39,093 nucleotides of DNA from an uncultured Oceanospirillaceae bacterium (GTDB taxonomy: Bacteria > Pseudomonadota > Gammaproteobacteria > Pseudomonadales > Balneatricaceae): contig CAKZPE010000053.1 in the NCBI GenBank assembly GCA_937138495.1, forward strand, positions 1 to 39,093, given 5' to 3'. Within the stretch, counting starts at the first letter, position 1. Each line of letters begins with the position of its first letter. The notes beneath the pieces are model-generated. The model ran no database searches. It worked only from the letters and a program-made list of their open reading frames with translations, and was not told where the DNA came from. Of the stretch, positions 26,412 through 35,166 are shown piece after piece. The translations under genes were made by a program, and so were the position numbers.

Positions 26412-27338
26412 ATGGTCCGAATGAATATGTATCGTGTTAAACAAGTGTTGTCTGGTTTGATGATATTTGTCGCAGGTTCGGTATTTGCTGAAGCTGATTT
26501 GCGTGGCAGCAGTGATTATGATGGTTTAAAGCGCTATCCTTTATCCTGGATTGTCGAATATCAGGCAGAAACCTCCCCTGATTACCAGCTTGCGCTTGGT
26601 AAGATGAAGAAAAAATCAGGAGTCATTGCGCCTGAAAAATCCCGTCGTTTATCTGGTCAGTTACGTCAGATCACTTATCGGATTCCGGAAGGCCACTCTG
26701 CGGCAGAGGCGTTTGATTTTATGGCTGCTCAGTTACAGCAGCAGAATGCAGAAGAATTATTCCGCTGTAAAAGCCGACAGTGCGGTAACAGTCATCAGTG
26801 GGCGAATCAGGTCTTTGGTGTTTCCCGGTTATACGGGGTTGATCGCACCCAGAGTTATCTGGCGGCCAAACTTGGCGGGGACTATATTGCTGTTTATTCT
26901 GTTATTCGCGGCAATAAACGGGTCTATCTACAGTTGGATATTCTCAGTGATAAGTCTTCAGAGCAAGTGTCTGATGCAGCATCAGCAACTGAAACAACAA
27001 AACCTGTGCAGGACTGGCAGACAGCGTTTTCAGTGGGTGGTGCCTGGTTGCCGCTGGATTTTGCAACATCCTCACTGACTGATGATGAGATTGAAGCGGT
27101 TATTCGCCCGATACTGAATGATATCCTGGCAGACAGCAGAATACTGGTTGTGATGGGTTACAGTGTACAAACAGAAAATGGCTTAAGTCATTCGCTGGAA
27201 TATGCTGCCCGTGTGGAAAGTGTGTTGCTTGAAAAGGGTGTTATCCGGGAGAGGGTGAACCTGATAGGGGCGGGTAATCTTTCAGTTGTGAAGCCGCCTG
27301 AGCAGCAGGGGGCGGTTTGGTTGCAGTTGATGCAGTAA
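26412..27338 (+). CDS. DUF4892 protein with OmpA-like C-terminal region
   Basis: About 308 residues, exported: signal peptide VKQVLSGLMIFVAGSVFA. The DUF4892 part (RGSSDYDGLKRYPLSWIVEY, QLRQITYRIPEGHSAAEAFD, VFGVSRLYGVDRTQSYLAAK) carries a Cys pair FRCKSRQC. The final 100 residues (LVVMGYSVQTENGLSHSLEY, AARVESVLLEKGVIRERVNL) resemble an OmpA-type peptidoglycan-associated domain and may bind cell wall. The ORF could begin at 26382, but an AGGAGG at 26393-26398 favours ATG 26412. Periplasmic or outer-membrane role; function unknown. Confidence 0.78.
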   Translation: MVRMNMYRVKQVLSGLMIFVAGSVFAEADLRGSSDYDGLKRYPLSWIVEYQAETSPDYQLALGKMKKKSGVIAPEKSRRLSGQLRQITYRIPEGHSAAEAFDFMAAQLQQQNAEELFRCKSRQCGNSHQWANQVFGVSRLYGVDRTQSYLAAKLGGDYIAVYSVIRGNKRVYLQLDILSDKSSEQVSDAASATETTKPVQDWQTAFSVGGAWLPLDFATSSLTDDEIEAVIRPILNDILADSRILVVMGYSVQTENGLSHSLEYAARVESVLLEKGVIRERVNLIGAGNLSVVKPPEQQGAVWLQLMQ

Positions 27339-27350
27339 CCGCACTGAAAT

Positions 27351-27378
27351 AAAAAAGGCAGCCTGGGCTGCCTTTTTT
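27351..27378. terminator. Bidirectional rho-independent terminator
   Basis: A-run, stem GGCAGCC, short loop TG, stem GGCTGCC, T-run of 6. It lies between the convergent DUF4892 and folE genes and serves both. Confidence 0.93.
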
Positions 27379-27394
27379 ATATCTGTATCAGATC

Positions 27395-27934
27395 TTAACG
27401 GATCAGAGACAGGAATTCGCTGCGGGTTGCCTGGTTGGAGCGGAACAGGCCCAGCATCATGGATGTCTTCATGCTGCTGTTTTGTTTCTCAACACCGCGC
27501 ATCATCATGCACATATGCTTGGCTTCAATCACAACACCAACGCCTTCAGCACCGGTTGCTTCCATAATGGCATCAGCAATTTGCTTGGTCATGTTTTCCT
27601 GGATTTGCAGGCGACGGGCAAACATATCAACAATGCGGGCAACTTTGGACAGACCGATTACTTTGCCGTTTGGAATATAGGCCACGTGGCATTTGCCAAT
27701 GAATGGCAGCATATGGTGTTCGCACATCGAATACAGTTCGATATCCTGTACGATGACCATTTCGCTGTTTTCCGTCGGAAAGAGTGCACCATTGATAACT
27801 TCATCAAGGTTTTGCTGGTAACCACGGGTTAAAAAGCGCATCGCTTTCGCGGCACGTTTTGGCGTATCTACGAGACCTTCACGGGTGATATCTTCACCCA
27901 GGCTCTCGATGATGCTTGCAAATTCTTTTTCCAT
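27395..27934 (-). CDS. folE: GTP cyclohydrolase I
   Basis: A 179-residue type I enzyme that converts GTP to 7,8-dihydroneopterin triphosphate, the first step of folate/pterin synthesis. Zn-binding residues lie in [14 protein letters not shown] and [10 protein letters not shown]. Other conserved blocks are [40 protein letters not shown] and [16 protein letters not shown]. The start at ATG 27934 is chosen because the family begins near MEKEF; the frame also runs back to ATG 27985, which lacks a ribosome site. Its neighbour smrB is upstream on the same strand. Confidence 0.95.
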   Translation of the reverse strand: MEKEFASIIESLGEDITREGLVDTPKRAAKAMRFLTRGYQQNLDEVINGALFPTENSEMVIVQDIELYSMCEHHMLPFIGKCHVAYIPNGKVIGLSKVARIVDMFARRLQIQENMTKQIADAIMEATGAEGVGVVIEAKHMCMMMRGVEKQNSSMKTSMMLGLFRSNQATRSEFLSLIR

Positions 27935-28112
27935 TACAGTCTGGATCCTGCTTGTCTGGCTAGGTTTACGGACCTTGCAGCCCATAAAAGATCTTAAAAG
28001 GTCGCTAAGGTACGTGATCTGGCGTTTAAGGTAAAGTGAAAATCATGCTTTTGTCTGATGGTTGTCGCGCAGGCGGCAGTTCAGGTCCTGCACCGGACAC
28101 TATTCGTCTGAG

Positions 28113-28676
28113 TTAGCCTTTGTTGGCATTGCGAAGCAACACATAAAGGGCGCCCGTGCCGCCATCTTTCGGCTGTGCAGAGCAAAAGGCTGTCACCTGA
28201 TGCATTTGTTTGAGCCAGTCGTTAACGTAGGATTTCACCAGCGGTTGCTGGCCTTCACCGCTATAGGCTTTGCCGTGTATCACAATGACGCAGCGACACT
28301 GATTCTGGCTGGCGTCGCGGATGAAGCGGCTGAGCTCATCCCTTGCTTCATCCAGGCTGAATCCGTGCAGGTCCAGTCCCGCTTCCCAGGGAATGTGACC
28401 CTGTTTAAGGCGTTTCATCATTTTCAGCTGAATGCCGGGGGTTGCAAAAATCAGTTCTTCTTCGCTTTCAACCAGTTGTACTATCTCACTGGAAAGTCCG
28501 TCAATCAGGCTCTCGTTATCCTGTGATGCCATACGGCGTTTGTACTGGGCTGTAGTGTCATTTGCGGCGCGCAGTTTTTTGGGCGTGGGTTTCAGGTCGG
28601 CTTTGTCGTGGCTGTGCCGGGTAATTCCCTGCATTGCACTGGCAAAATCGAAGTCGTCATTATCGTTGTCGGACAT
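28113..28676 (-). CDS. smrB: Smr-domain endonuclease SmrB (ribosome rescue)
   Basis: A 187-residue protein. An N-terminal linker has acidic and Lys/Arg stretches (DNDNDDFDFA); the Smr domain covers about 98-185 with catalytic-type motif D102-L-H-G105 (GLDLHGFSLDEAR) and the later VIHGKAYS, LKQMHQVTAFCSAQ and DGGTGALYVLL. In E. coli SmrB cleaves mRNA at collided ribosomes. In E. coli the smrB gene is divergent from prmB, and the same arrangement is seen here. Orthology rests on family and synteny. Confidence 0.88.
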   Translation of the reverse strand: MSDNDNDDFDFASAMQGITRHSHDKADLKPTPKKLRAANDTTAQYKRRMASQDNESLIDGLSSEIVQLVESEEELIFATPGIQLKMMKRLKQGHIPWEAGLDLHGFSLDEARDELSRFIRDASQNQCRCVIVIHGKAYSGEGQQPLVKSYVNDWLKQMHQVTAFCSAQPKDGGTGALYVLLRNANKG

Positions 28677-28899
28677 AGCGTTCAGTTGAGTTTTTCTTTA
28701 ACATACGGGGCCGTTTTACCGACAGTGTCGCCGGAAGGTTTAACCGGAAGACAGTGCCGGATTTAGGCGCTTATTATTAACAGAAGCCTGTTAGGGATGC
28801 ATTGTATTCCTGTCAGGGCATTATTCAGCATAGCGTAAATCATTTTCTATGCGGCTATAAGCCTTGCTTCCTTATTTTGTACAGATTATCTATCCGCTT
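28677..28899. promoter_or_regulatory. Divergent promoter region of smrB and prmB
   Basis: About 220 bases with no convincing ORF, expected to hold both promoters. An alternative upstream prmB start (TTG 28864) falls here but is weaker than ATG 28900. No operator recognised. Confidence 0.4.
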
Positions 28900-29823
28900 A
28901 TGTCGATCAATCAAGAACAACTGGTTACAGAATTATCCACCCTTCGTGACTATATCCGTTATAGCATGAGCCGGTTTTATGCTTCTGAGCTGTACTATGG
29001 TCACGGGACTGACAATGCCTGGGATGAGGCTGTTCAGCTGGTGCTGGGAGCCGTTAATTTACCCTGGGATACCGACCCCCAAGTGCTGGATGCCCGGTTG
29101 ACCACTGATGAAAAGCTTCGGGTGCTGGATTTCGTGCAACAGCGTGCAGAGCAGCGCCGGCCGTTGCCGTATATTATTGGTGAAGCCTGGTATGCAGGGC
29201 TGCCTTTTTATGTGGACGAACGGGTGCTGATCCCCCGTTCGCCGATTCAGCAACTGATTGCTGAGGCATTTAGCCCCTGGTTGCCGGAGAGGCCGGTCGA
29301 CCGTATTCTGGATCTGTGTACGGGCAGTGGTTGCATCGGGATTGTCTGTGCTCATATGTTTGAGGAAGCGGAAGTTGATCTTGCAGATATTTCTGCAGAT
29401 GCTCTGGAGGTCGCCCGTAAAAATATTCAGCGCCATGAAATGCAGGATCGGGTAACCGCAATTGAAAGTGATCTGTTCAGTCAGCTTGACGGTAAAGGTT
29501 ACGATATAATTGTTTCTAATCCGCCGTATGTTGATCTGGATGATCTGACCAGTATGCCTGAGGAATACCGGCATGAGCCGGACCTGGCGTTAGGGTCTGG
29601 CAATGATGGTCTGGATATTACCCGCTGTATTCTGGCTCAGGCAGCCGATTACCTGACCGATGACGGTCTGCTGGTGGCTGAAGTAGGGAATAGCGAAGTG
29701 CATCTGCAGCAGGCGTTTCCCCAGGTGCCGTTTACCTGGGTGGAGCTGGCCGAAGGCGGAAACGGAGTGTTCCTTTTGACTGCGGCGGATCTGAAACAGT
29801 ACCGGGACGTGTTTAGCGGTTAA
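28900..29823 (+). CDS. prmB: Ribosomal protein uL3 N5-glutamine methyltransferase
   Basis: A 307-residue SAM-dependent methyltransferase that methylates a Gln of ribosomal protein L3 in E. coli. The N-terminal helical domain has YGHGTDNAWDEAVQLVLGAV. The SAM-binding motif is ILDLCTGSGCIGI, and the catalytic motif is SNPPYVDLDD with Asn207-Pro-Pro-Tyr210. EEYRHEPDLALGSGNDGLDI and VPFTWVELAEGGNGVFLLT match E. coli PrmB closely. ATG 28900 starts MSINQEQLVTEL, which fits the family length. aroC follows, as in E. coli. Confidence 0.95.
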   Translation: MSINQEQLVTELSTLRDYIRYSMSRFYASELYYGHGTDNAWDEAVQLVLGAVNLPWDTDPQVLDARLTTDEKLRVLDFVQQRAEQRRPLPYIIGEAWYAGLPFYVDERVLIPRSPIQQLIAEAFSPWLPERPVDRILDLCTGSGCIGIVCAHMFEEAEVDLADISADALEVARKNIQRHEMQDRVTAIESDLFSQLDGKGYDIIVSNPPYVDLDDLTSMPEEYRHEPDLALGSGNDGLDITRCILAQAADYLTDDGLLVAEVGNSEVHLQQAFPQVPFTWVELAEGGNGVFLLTAADLKQYRDVFSG

Positions 29824-29931
29824 TATAGTAGGGTAACCGGCTGAGCCAGGGGTTCATGGACCGGTTATCGTCAGTTACAGTTTTTAAGCCTGTGCTAAAC
29901 GAGCGTGGGCTTTAGCATTCAGGAAGTCAGG

Positions 29932-31023
29932 ATGTCAGGAAATACATACGGTAAGTTATTCACAGTTACCACTTTTGGTGAAAGTCACGGCCCTGCGCTG
30001 GGCTGCATCATTGATGGCTGTCCTCCGGGAATTGAATTAAGCGAAGCAGATCTGCAGAAAGACCTGGATCGCCGTAAACCGGGCACTTCAAGGCATACGA
30101 CACAGCGCCGTGAAGCAGATGAAGTTAAAATTCTGTCGGGTGTCTTCGAAGGTAAAACCACCGGAACGGCGATCGGTCTGCTGATTGAAAATACTGATCA
30201 GCGCTCCAAGGATTACTCAAACATTGCAGAGACTTTTCGGCCGGCCCATGCGGACTATGTCTACAGCCATAAATATGGCTTCCGTGATTACCGGGGAGGT
30301 GGACGATCTTCTGCCCGTGAAACTGCGATGCGTGTAGCGGCCGGTGCTGTGGCGAAAAAATACCTGCAGACCAAAGGCATTGAAGTGCGGGGATATCTGT
30401 CTCAGTTGGGGCCAATCAAAATTGATGCCTTTGACTGGGATCAGGTTGCGCAAAATCCCTTCTTCTGTCCGGATGCCGGCAAAGTGTCTGAGATGGAAGA
30501 ATACATGGATGCGCTGCGTAAAGAAGGTAACTCCATTGGTGCGAAGATCAGTGTGGTTGCCAGTGGCGCCCCTGTGGGTCTTGGTGAACCAATTTTTGAC
30601 CGGTTGGATGCAGATCTGGCGCACGCGCTGATGAGTATCAACGCGGTTAAAGGTGTTGAGATTGGTGATGGTTTTGCCTGTATCGAACAGAAAGGTACAG
30701 AGCACCGTGATGAAATGACCCCTGAGGGGTTCTGTTCTAATCATGCCGGCGGCATTCTTGGTGGCATTTCCACCGGTCAGGACATTGTTGCACATATCGC
30801 CCTGAAGCCAACCTCCAGTCTGCGTTTGCCGGGGCAGAGTATTAATGCCTCCGGAGAAAGTATCGAGGTGGTCACCAAGGGACGCCATGACCCTTGTGTA
30901 GGCATTCGGGCGACACCGATTGCAGAAGCAATGATGGCCATTGTACTGATGGATCAGTTCTTACGTAACCGTGGTCAGAATGCTGATGTAACCTGTGACA
31001 CACCGGTACTGCGCGACTTGTAA
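29932..31023 (+). CDS. aroC: Chorismate synthase
   Basis: A 363-residue FMN-dependent enzyme converting 5-enolpyruvylshikimate 3-phosphate to chorismate, the last common step of aromatic synthesis. Family signatures are visible: [18 protein letters not shown], the [20 protein letters not shown] block, [16 protein letters not shown] and the C-terminal [23 protein letters not shown] 29932 follows AGGAAGTCAGG; the frame extends further up but has no better start. It is 108 bases after prmB and before the MFS gene, same strand. Confidence 0.97.
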   Translation: MSGNTYGKLFTVTTFGESHGPALGCIIDGCPPGIELSEADLQKDLDRRKPGTSRHTTQRREADEVKILSGVFEGKTTGTAIGLLIENTDQRSKDYSNIAETFRPAHADYVYSHKYGFRDYRGGGRSSARETAMRVAAGAVAKKYLQTKGIEVRGYLSQLGPIKIDAFDWDQVAQNPFFCPDAGKVSEMEEYMDALRKEGNSIGAKISVVASGAPVGLGEPIFDRLDADLAHALMSINAVKGVEIGDGFACIEQKGTEHRDEMTPEGFCSNHAGGILGGISTGQDIVAHIALKPTSSLRLPGQSINASGESIEVVTKGRHDPCVGIRATPIAEAMMAIVLMDQFLRNRGQNADVTCDTPVLRDL

Positions 31024-31033
31024 GTATGTATTG

Positions 31034-31054
31034 CCGCAGCAGCAATTGCTGCGG
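31034..31054 (+). terminator. Possible stem-loop after aroC
   Basis: CCGCAGCA, loop GCAAT, TGCTGCGG is a perfect 8-base-pair stem 10 bases after the aroC stop, followed by TACTGTTTT rather than a strong T-run. It may be a weak terminator or a stabilising hairpin. Confidence 0.45.
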
Positions 31055-31081
31055 TACTGTTTTGGGAAAATCTGAGGTGTT

Positions 31082-32230
31082 ATGACACCGGCTACCTATA
31101 CCCGCCTGTCGGGTTTTTACTTTTTTTATTTTTCACTTCTTGGTGCTCTGGTTCCTTACTGGAGTCTGTATTTACAGTCATTTGATCTGGATGCTTCATC
31201 CATCGGTATGCTGATGTCAATTCTGATGGCATCGCGCATCGTGGCACCTAATATCTGGGGCTGGCTGGCAGATAAAACGGGTCGACGCTTAACCATTGTC
31301 AGGGCGGGTTCTCTGGCTACCTGTCTGATTTTTATTGCGATTTTCTGGCAGGATGATGTGTTAGGTATTGCCCTGGTGATGGCTGGGTTCAGTTTTTTCT
31401 GGAACGCGGTGCTGCCACAGTTTGAAGTGCTGACGCTGGGGCATTTGGGAAGCCAGTCTGAGCTGTATAGCCGGATCAGGCTCTGGGGGTCTGTCGGGTT
31501 TGTTGTGGCTGTGGTGGCCATAGGATGGCTGCTGGACGGTTTTTCTATTCGTTGGTTACCGTATCTGATGCTGGGGCTGATGGTGCTGATCTGGCTGTCA
31601 TCTCTGTGCGTTACTGATGTGAAAACTGTGAAGGATCAGAGCGCAGAAGGCTTTCTTGAGCAGCTCTGGCGTCCTCAGGTTATTGCGTTTTTTGTTATCT
31701 GTTTACTGATACAGCTGAGCCATGGGCCGTATTACACGTTTTATTCAGTATTGATGGACAGTCTGGGTTATAGCAGAGCGCAAATCGGATTGCTCTGGGC
31801 TGTGGGCGTTGTTGCTGAAGTGATCATATTTATGTTTATGCACCGACTGATAAGCCGTTATGGCTTGCGGATGATTATGTTGGTCAGTTTGCTGTTGTGC
31901 GTATTGCGCTGGCTGTTAATTGGTCTGCTGCCGGATCATTTGCCGACGATGCTGTTTGCGCAGTGTTTGCACGCGGTGACATTTGGTGCGTTACATGCTG
32001 TCGGGATTGCCCTGGTGCATCAGTATTTTACCCCGGCCAGTCACGGCCAGGGGCAGGCGTTGTTCAGCAGTCTTGGTTTCGGAGTGGGCGGGGCGATGGG
32101 AGCCTTTGCCAGCGGTTTGCTGTGGGAGAGTGTCGGTTCCGAAGTGACGTTTATGCTGGCGGCCGGAAGTGTTGCTCTGGCGGCTGTAATGGCCTGGATC
32201 TGGATTCGCCCTGCCGCTGAAAATGCCTGA
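31082..32230 (+). CDS. MFS transporter, HcaT-like (MFS_1-like)
   Basis: A 382-residue, 12-helix transporter of the inner membrane. The N-terminus YTRLSGFYFFYFSLLGALVP and the loop APNIWGWLADKTGRRLTIVR fit the 3-phenylpropionate/HcaT-type subfamily. The central loop is at about 190-205 (KTVKDQSAEGFLEQLWRPQV). The second half includes MHRLISRYGLRMIML and TPASHGQGQALFSSLGFGVG. The substrate cannot be told from sequence; aromatic acids are known for the named member only. It follows aroC by 58 bases and may be cotranscribed. Confidence 0.85.
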   Translation: MTPATYTRLSGFYFFYFSLLGALVPYWSLYLQSFDLDASSIGMLMSILMASRIVAPNIWGWLADKTGRRLTIVRAGSLATCLIFIAIFWQDDVLGIALVMAGFSFFWNAVLPQFEVLTLGHLGSQSELYSRIRLWGSVGFVVAVVAIGWLLDGFSIRWLPYLMLGLMVLIWLSSLCVTDVKTVKDQSAEGFLEQLWRPQVIAFFVICLLIQLSHGPYYTFYSVLMDSLGYSRAQIGLLWAVGVVAEVIIFMFMHRLISRYGLRMIMLVSLLLCVLRWLLIGLLPDHLPTMLFAQCLHAVTFGALHAVGIALVHQYFTPASHGQGQALFSSLGFGVGGAMGAFASGLLWESVGSEVTFMLAAGSVALAAVMAWIWIRPAAENA

Positions 32231-32336
32231 TATAGTCATCCCTGAATGAGTTTTTGTTCAGATGCACAATAATATTGGACATGTATTCTCAGGGTTGTTA
32301 GTTTGGCTGTGAAGGAAAAATTGTTGAGGAGAGGCG

Positions 32337-32591
32337 ATGAATTTCAAGATTGATGTGGAGATGACGCCGGAAGAGTTGCGTAAGGTGCTGGGTTTGCCTG
32401 ATGTAGCGGCTTTTCAGCAAGAGATGATGGATAAGATTCAGGAAAACATGGCTGCCGGTGCTGAAGGCTATGATCCCCTGACATTATTTCAGCCTTATAT
32501 GACGAACAGTCTGGGATCGATGGATGCACTGCAAAAAATGATGCTCAACATGATGACCAGCTACACCAATAATACGAATAAAACTGATTAA
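32337..32591 (+). CDS. DUF6489 family protein
   Basis: An 84-residue protein: MNFKIDVEMTPEELRKVLGL, then PDVAAFQQEMMDKIQENM and a Met-rich amphipathic helix ALQKMMLNMMTSYTNN. It fits the small DUF6489 family by its opening. The Met-rich helix recalls phasin-like or granule proteins, and phaR follows 55 bases downstream, so a link to polyhydroxyalkanoate granules is a reasonable guess only. GAGGAGAGG lies just before ATG 32337. Confidence 0.7.
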   Translation: MNFKIDVEMTPEELRKVLGLPDVAAFQQEMMDKIQENMAAGAEGYDPLTLFQPYMTNSLGSMDALQKMMLNMMTSYTNNTNKTD

Positions 32592-32646
32592 TAGCTGTAT
32601 GTGGGCGACCCGTGTCGGAGAAGCAGCTGTTTAAGAGAGAACTGTT

Positions 32647-33123
32647 TTGCGAATTCTAAGAAAGTACACTAACCGTCGTTTGTATGACACTTCACGCAGC
32701 TGTTATATCACCCTCGAGGATGTTAAGCAGCTGGTGCTTAATCAGGAGCCGTTTCAGGTTCAGGATTCTAAAACCGGTAATGACCTGACCCGCAATATTT
32801 TGCTGCAGATAATCAGTGAACAGGAAGCGATGGGGCACGGCACTCTGTTGACCAATCAGGTTCTCCAGCAGCTGATCCGTTTTTACGGTGACAGTATGCA
32901 AGGCATGATGAGCCAGTATCTGGAGCAGAGTATCAGTAGCTTTATTGAGCATCAGGAGCGGATTCGCGAACAAATGAACAATATGATGGGCGCAGCTAAT
33001 CCTCTGAATATGATGAACCGCTTTGCTGATCAGAATATGGCGATGTGGAATATGTTTACCCCGCCTACGGATGAAAAGCCAGCTGACCCGGATGATGATA
33101 AGGGCGGACAGGATAAGTCATAA
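32647..33123 (+). CDS. phaR: Polyhydroxyalkanoate synthesis repressor PhaR
   Basis: A 158-residue DNA-binding regulator. The N-terminal PHB_acc_N block RILRKYTNRRLYDTSRSCYI, then TLEDVKQLVLNQEPFQVQDSK, is diagnostic; the middle (ILLQIISEQEAMGHGTLLTN) is the PHB_acc domain, and the C-terminus is Gln/Met-rich (REQMNNMMGAANPLNMMNRF) and ends in an acidic tail. PhaR represses phasin and pha genes and binds granules in other bacteria. Start is TTG 32647. No phaC, phaA or phaP gene lies in the window. Confidence 0.92.
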   Translation: MRILRKYTNRRLYDTSRSCYITLEDVKQLVLNQEPFQVQDSKTGNDLTRNILLQIISEQEAMGHGTLLTNQVLQQLIRFYGDSMQGMMSQYLEQSISSFIEHQERIREQMNNMMGAANPLNMMNRFADQNMAMWNMFTPPTDEKPADPDDDKGGQDKS

Positions 33124-33153
33124 AAAAACGGCGCTTAACAGCGCCGTTTTTTT
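33122..33153. terminator. Bidirectional rho-independent terminator
   Basis: A-run of 7, stem CGGCGC, loop TTAACA, stem GCGCCG, T-run of 7. It sits directly after phaR and serves the convergent small-protein gene and mltD side too. Confidence 0.93.
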
Positions 33154-33168
33154 ATGCAAATTTGCAGG

Positions 33169-33417
33169 TCAGTGCGTCTGGTCATATTGCTCGGACAGTT
33201 TGGTCAGTCGCTCGGCATATTCTTTGCGGTTTATTTTCTCCAGTCGCATCTGATCCAGTTGTTGCTGTAGGAAACCGTGTTTTTCAGCGCTGCCTTCAGC
33301 CAGCCCTTTTGCCAGATCATTATCCATCCAGCGACAGATTTTTTTGTACAGCACGTACTTAAAGGCAATGGCTGCCAGGGTCGCGATGACAATGATTGCA
33401 ATGCTGGTTGTGTCCAT
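33169..33417 (-). CDS. Hypothetical small single-TM protein
   Basis: An 82-residue protein with a membrane helix at about 5-24 (SIAIIVIATLAAIAFKYVLY) followed by a soluble helical part (KKICRWMDNDLAKGLAEGSA, then QQQLDQMRLEKINRKEYAER) that reads as amphipathic or coiled coil. It starts 14 bases after the mltD stop on the same strand, so it is probably cotranscribed with mltD. Function unknown; I recognise no family. Confidence 0.65.
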   Translation of the reverse strand: MDTTSIAIIVIATLAAIAFKYVLYKKICRWMDNDLAKGLAEGSAEKHGFLQQQLDQMRLEKINRKEYAERLTKLSEQYDQTH

Positions 33418-33431
33418 AACTGTGTCCTGAG

Positions 33432-35027
33432 TTACCGCGACTTACTGATATCAATATACAGTGTCAGTTGCTGGCCGGGTTTGATGTATTTCTGATTATC
33501 CAGTTTATTCCAGCGTTTAATATCATTGACAGTGACGCTGAACTTATTAGCGATGCCGTACAGGGAGTCACCACTGCGTACCTGATAGCCAATACGGCGG
33601 GTCAGTTGCTGGTCACGTTTGCTCAGTGTTGTCGCGCTTTTAGGGTGTTTCCAAATAACCAGCTGTTGGCCAATTCGTAAGGGTGTCTTTGTGCTGATCT
33701 CATTCCAGCCAGCTATCTGTTTAGGGCTGACGTTGTAAGAGCGGGCTATTGACCACAGGCTGTCACCGCTACTTACTTTGTAATGTCGCTTTTCACGGTT
33801 GCTCTGGGCCAGATGGTTTTCCTTGCGGCTCAGGCGTTGTGAAGCACTCAGTGCATACTGTCCGGAGTCTTGCTGAGCCGTTGGAATCAGCAGAGTTCGG
33901 CCGGCGCGGATATTATTACTGGCAAGCTTATTCGTGCTGCGTAACACTGATGTCGTGACGTTGTGTCTTGAAGCAATTGTACTCAGGGTGTCGCCACGCT
34001 GGATGGTATACCTGCTCCAGTTAACCCGGCTTTCCGGCGGAATCTGTGCCAGTTGCTGACGGAACTGTTCGGCATTTTTGACCGGAATCAGCAAGCGGTG
34101 CGGGCCTGAAGGGTCGGTTGCCCAGCGGTTAAATCCCGGGTTGAGCTGATACAGTTCCTGAGTACTGATGCTGGCCATCTTTGCTGCTTGTGCCAGGTCA
34201 ATCTGACTGCCAATATCGACAATTTCAAAATACGGCTGGTTGTTTAGCGGTGGCAATGTTAGCTGATGCTGTTCTGCATCACGAACCAGTTTAGCTACTG
34301 CCAGTAATTTAGGTACATAGGCCATGGTTTCCCGGGGTAATTTGAGAGACCAGTAGTCAGTAGGCAGGCCGGCGTTTCTGTTCTTACGCATGGCTTTGGA
34401 TACGGTTCCGCCGCCAGCATTGTAAGCAGCAAGTGCCAGCAGCCAGTCACCGTCAAAGCGTTTATTAAGTTGTTCCAGATAGTTCAGCGCTTTTTCGGTA
34501 GATGTAATGATGTCCCGGCGGCCGTCATACCACCAGTTTGATTTAATACCGAAGTATTTTGCAGTACTGGGAATAAACTGCCAGGGGCCGGCGGCACGGC
34601 CAGATGAATAAGCAAAGGGATCATACGCGCTTTCAACCACGGGTAATAAGGCCAGCTCAGTCGGTAAGCCACGTTCTTTAATCTGGCTCAGGATGTAATG
34701 ATAATAACGGCTGGAACGTTGTCCGACACGCCGCATATACTGCGGATGGCTGGCATACCACTTCAGTTGAGTTGCAATTCGCTCCTGATCAGCATCCAGA
34801 TCAAGTTGCATGCCTTCCCGGGTAAGCATCCACAGGTCAGCATTGAGCGGAGCGTTCAGAACCGGTGTAACAGGAGTGTTGTTACCGGTTGTATTAACCA
34901 GAACCTGTTCAGAATTGCTGCCGGTTTTAGCATCGGGGTCGGTATTTTGCGGCTTCAGGTTACCGGTGTTTTGACAGCCGGCAAGCAGAATAGCCGTTGA
35001 GGTGACTGCGAGTAGATAGCGACCCAT
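33432..35027 (-). CDS. mltD: Membrane-bound lytic murein transglycosylase D
   Basis: A 531-residue lipoprotein. Signal peptide with lipobox LLAGC, modified Cys18, then a Thr/Asn-rich linker. SLT domain at about 105-260 with catalytic Glu132 in LLPVVESAYDPFAYSSGRAA and LALAAYNAGGGTVSKAM. Three LysM repeats follow at about 346-530 (YTIQRGDTLSTIASRHNVTT, YKVSSGDSLWSIARSYNVSP, YQVRSGDSLYGIANKFSVTV), which bind peptidoglycan. It should sit in the outer membrane and cleave peptidoglycan. The gloB gene is just upstream on the same strand, as in E. coli. Confidence 0.95.
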   Translation of the reverse strand: MGRYLLAVTSTAILLAGCQNTGNLKPQNTDPDAKTGSNSEQVLVNTTGNNTPVTPVLNAPLNADLWMLTREGMQLDLDADQERIATQLKWYASHPQYMRRVGQRSSRYYHYILSQIKERGLPTELALLPVVESAYDPFAYSSGRAAGPWQFIPSTAKYFGIKSNWWYDGRRDIITSTEKALNYLEQLNKRFDGDWLLALAAYNAGGGTVSKAMRKNRNAGLPTDYWSLKLPRETMAYVPKLLAVAKLVRDAEQHQLTLPPLNNQPYFEIVDIGSQIDLAQAAKMASISTQELYQLNPGFNRWATDPSGPHRLLIPVKNAEQFRQQLAQIPPESRVNWSRYTIQRGDTLSTIASRHNVTTSVLRSTNKLASNNIRAGRTLLIPTAQQDSGQYALSASQRLSRKENHLAQSNREKRHYKVSSGDSLWSIARSYNVSPKQIAGWNEISTKTPLRIGQQLVIWKHPKSATTLSKRDQQLTRRIGYQVRSGDSLYGIANKFSVTVNDIKRWNKLDNQKYIKPGQQLTLYIDISKSR

Positions 35028-35166
35028 GCAGAGATGCCTTAAATTCAGTTAAAAGGCTGCATTTTATGGAGCGCTGACGAGCGGGTCAATAGCCCGCTCT
35101 TCAGTGAAGGCAGATTCGACTTTAGAACGAATATGTCAATAGGAATTAAGTGCTTAGGGCGCTTCT

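Noticed and set aside
28062..28526. Plus-strand 154-codon ORF
   Set aside because: Antisense to smrB and without any family motif; the Smr domain on the minus strand is clear.
30217..30888. Minus-strand 223-codon ORF
   Set aside because: Antisense shadow of aroC; the translated sequence has no recognisable family features.
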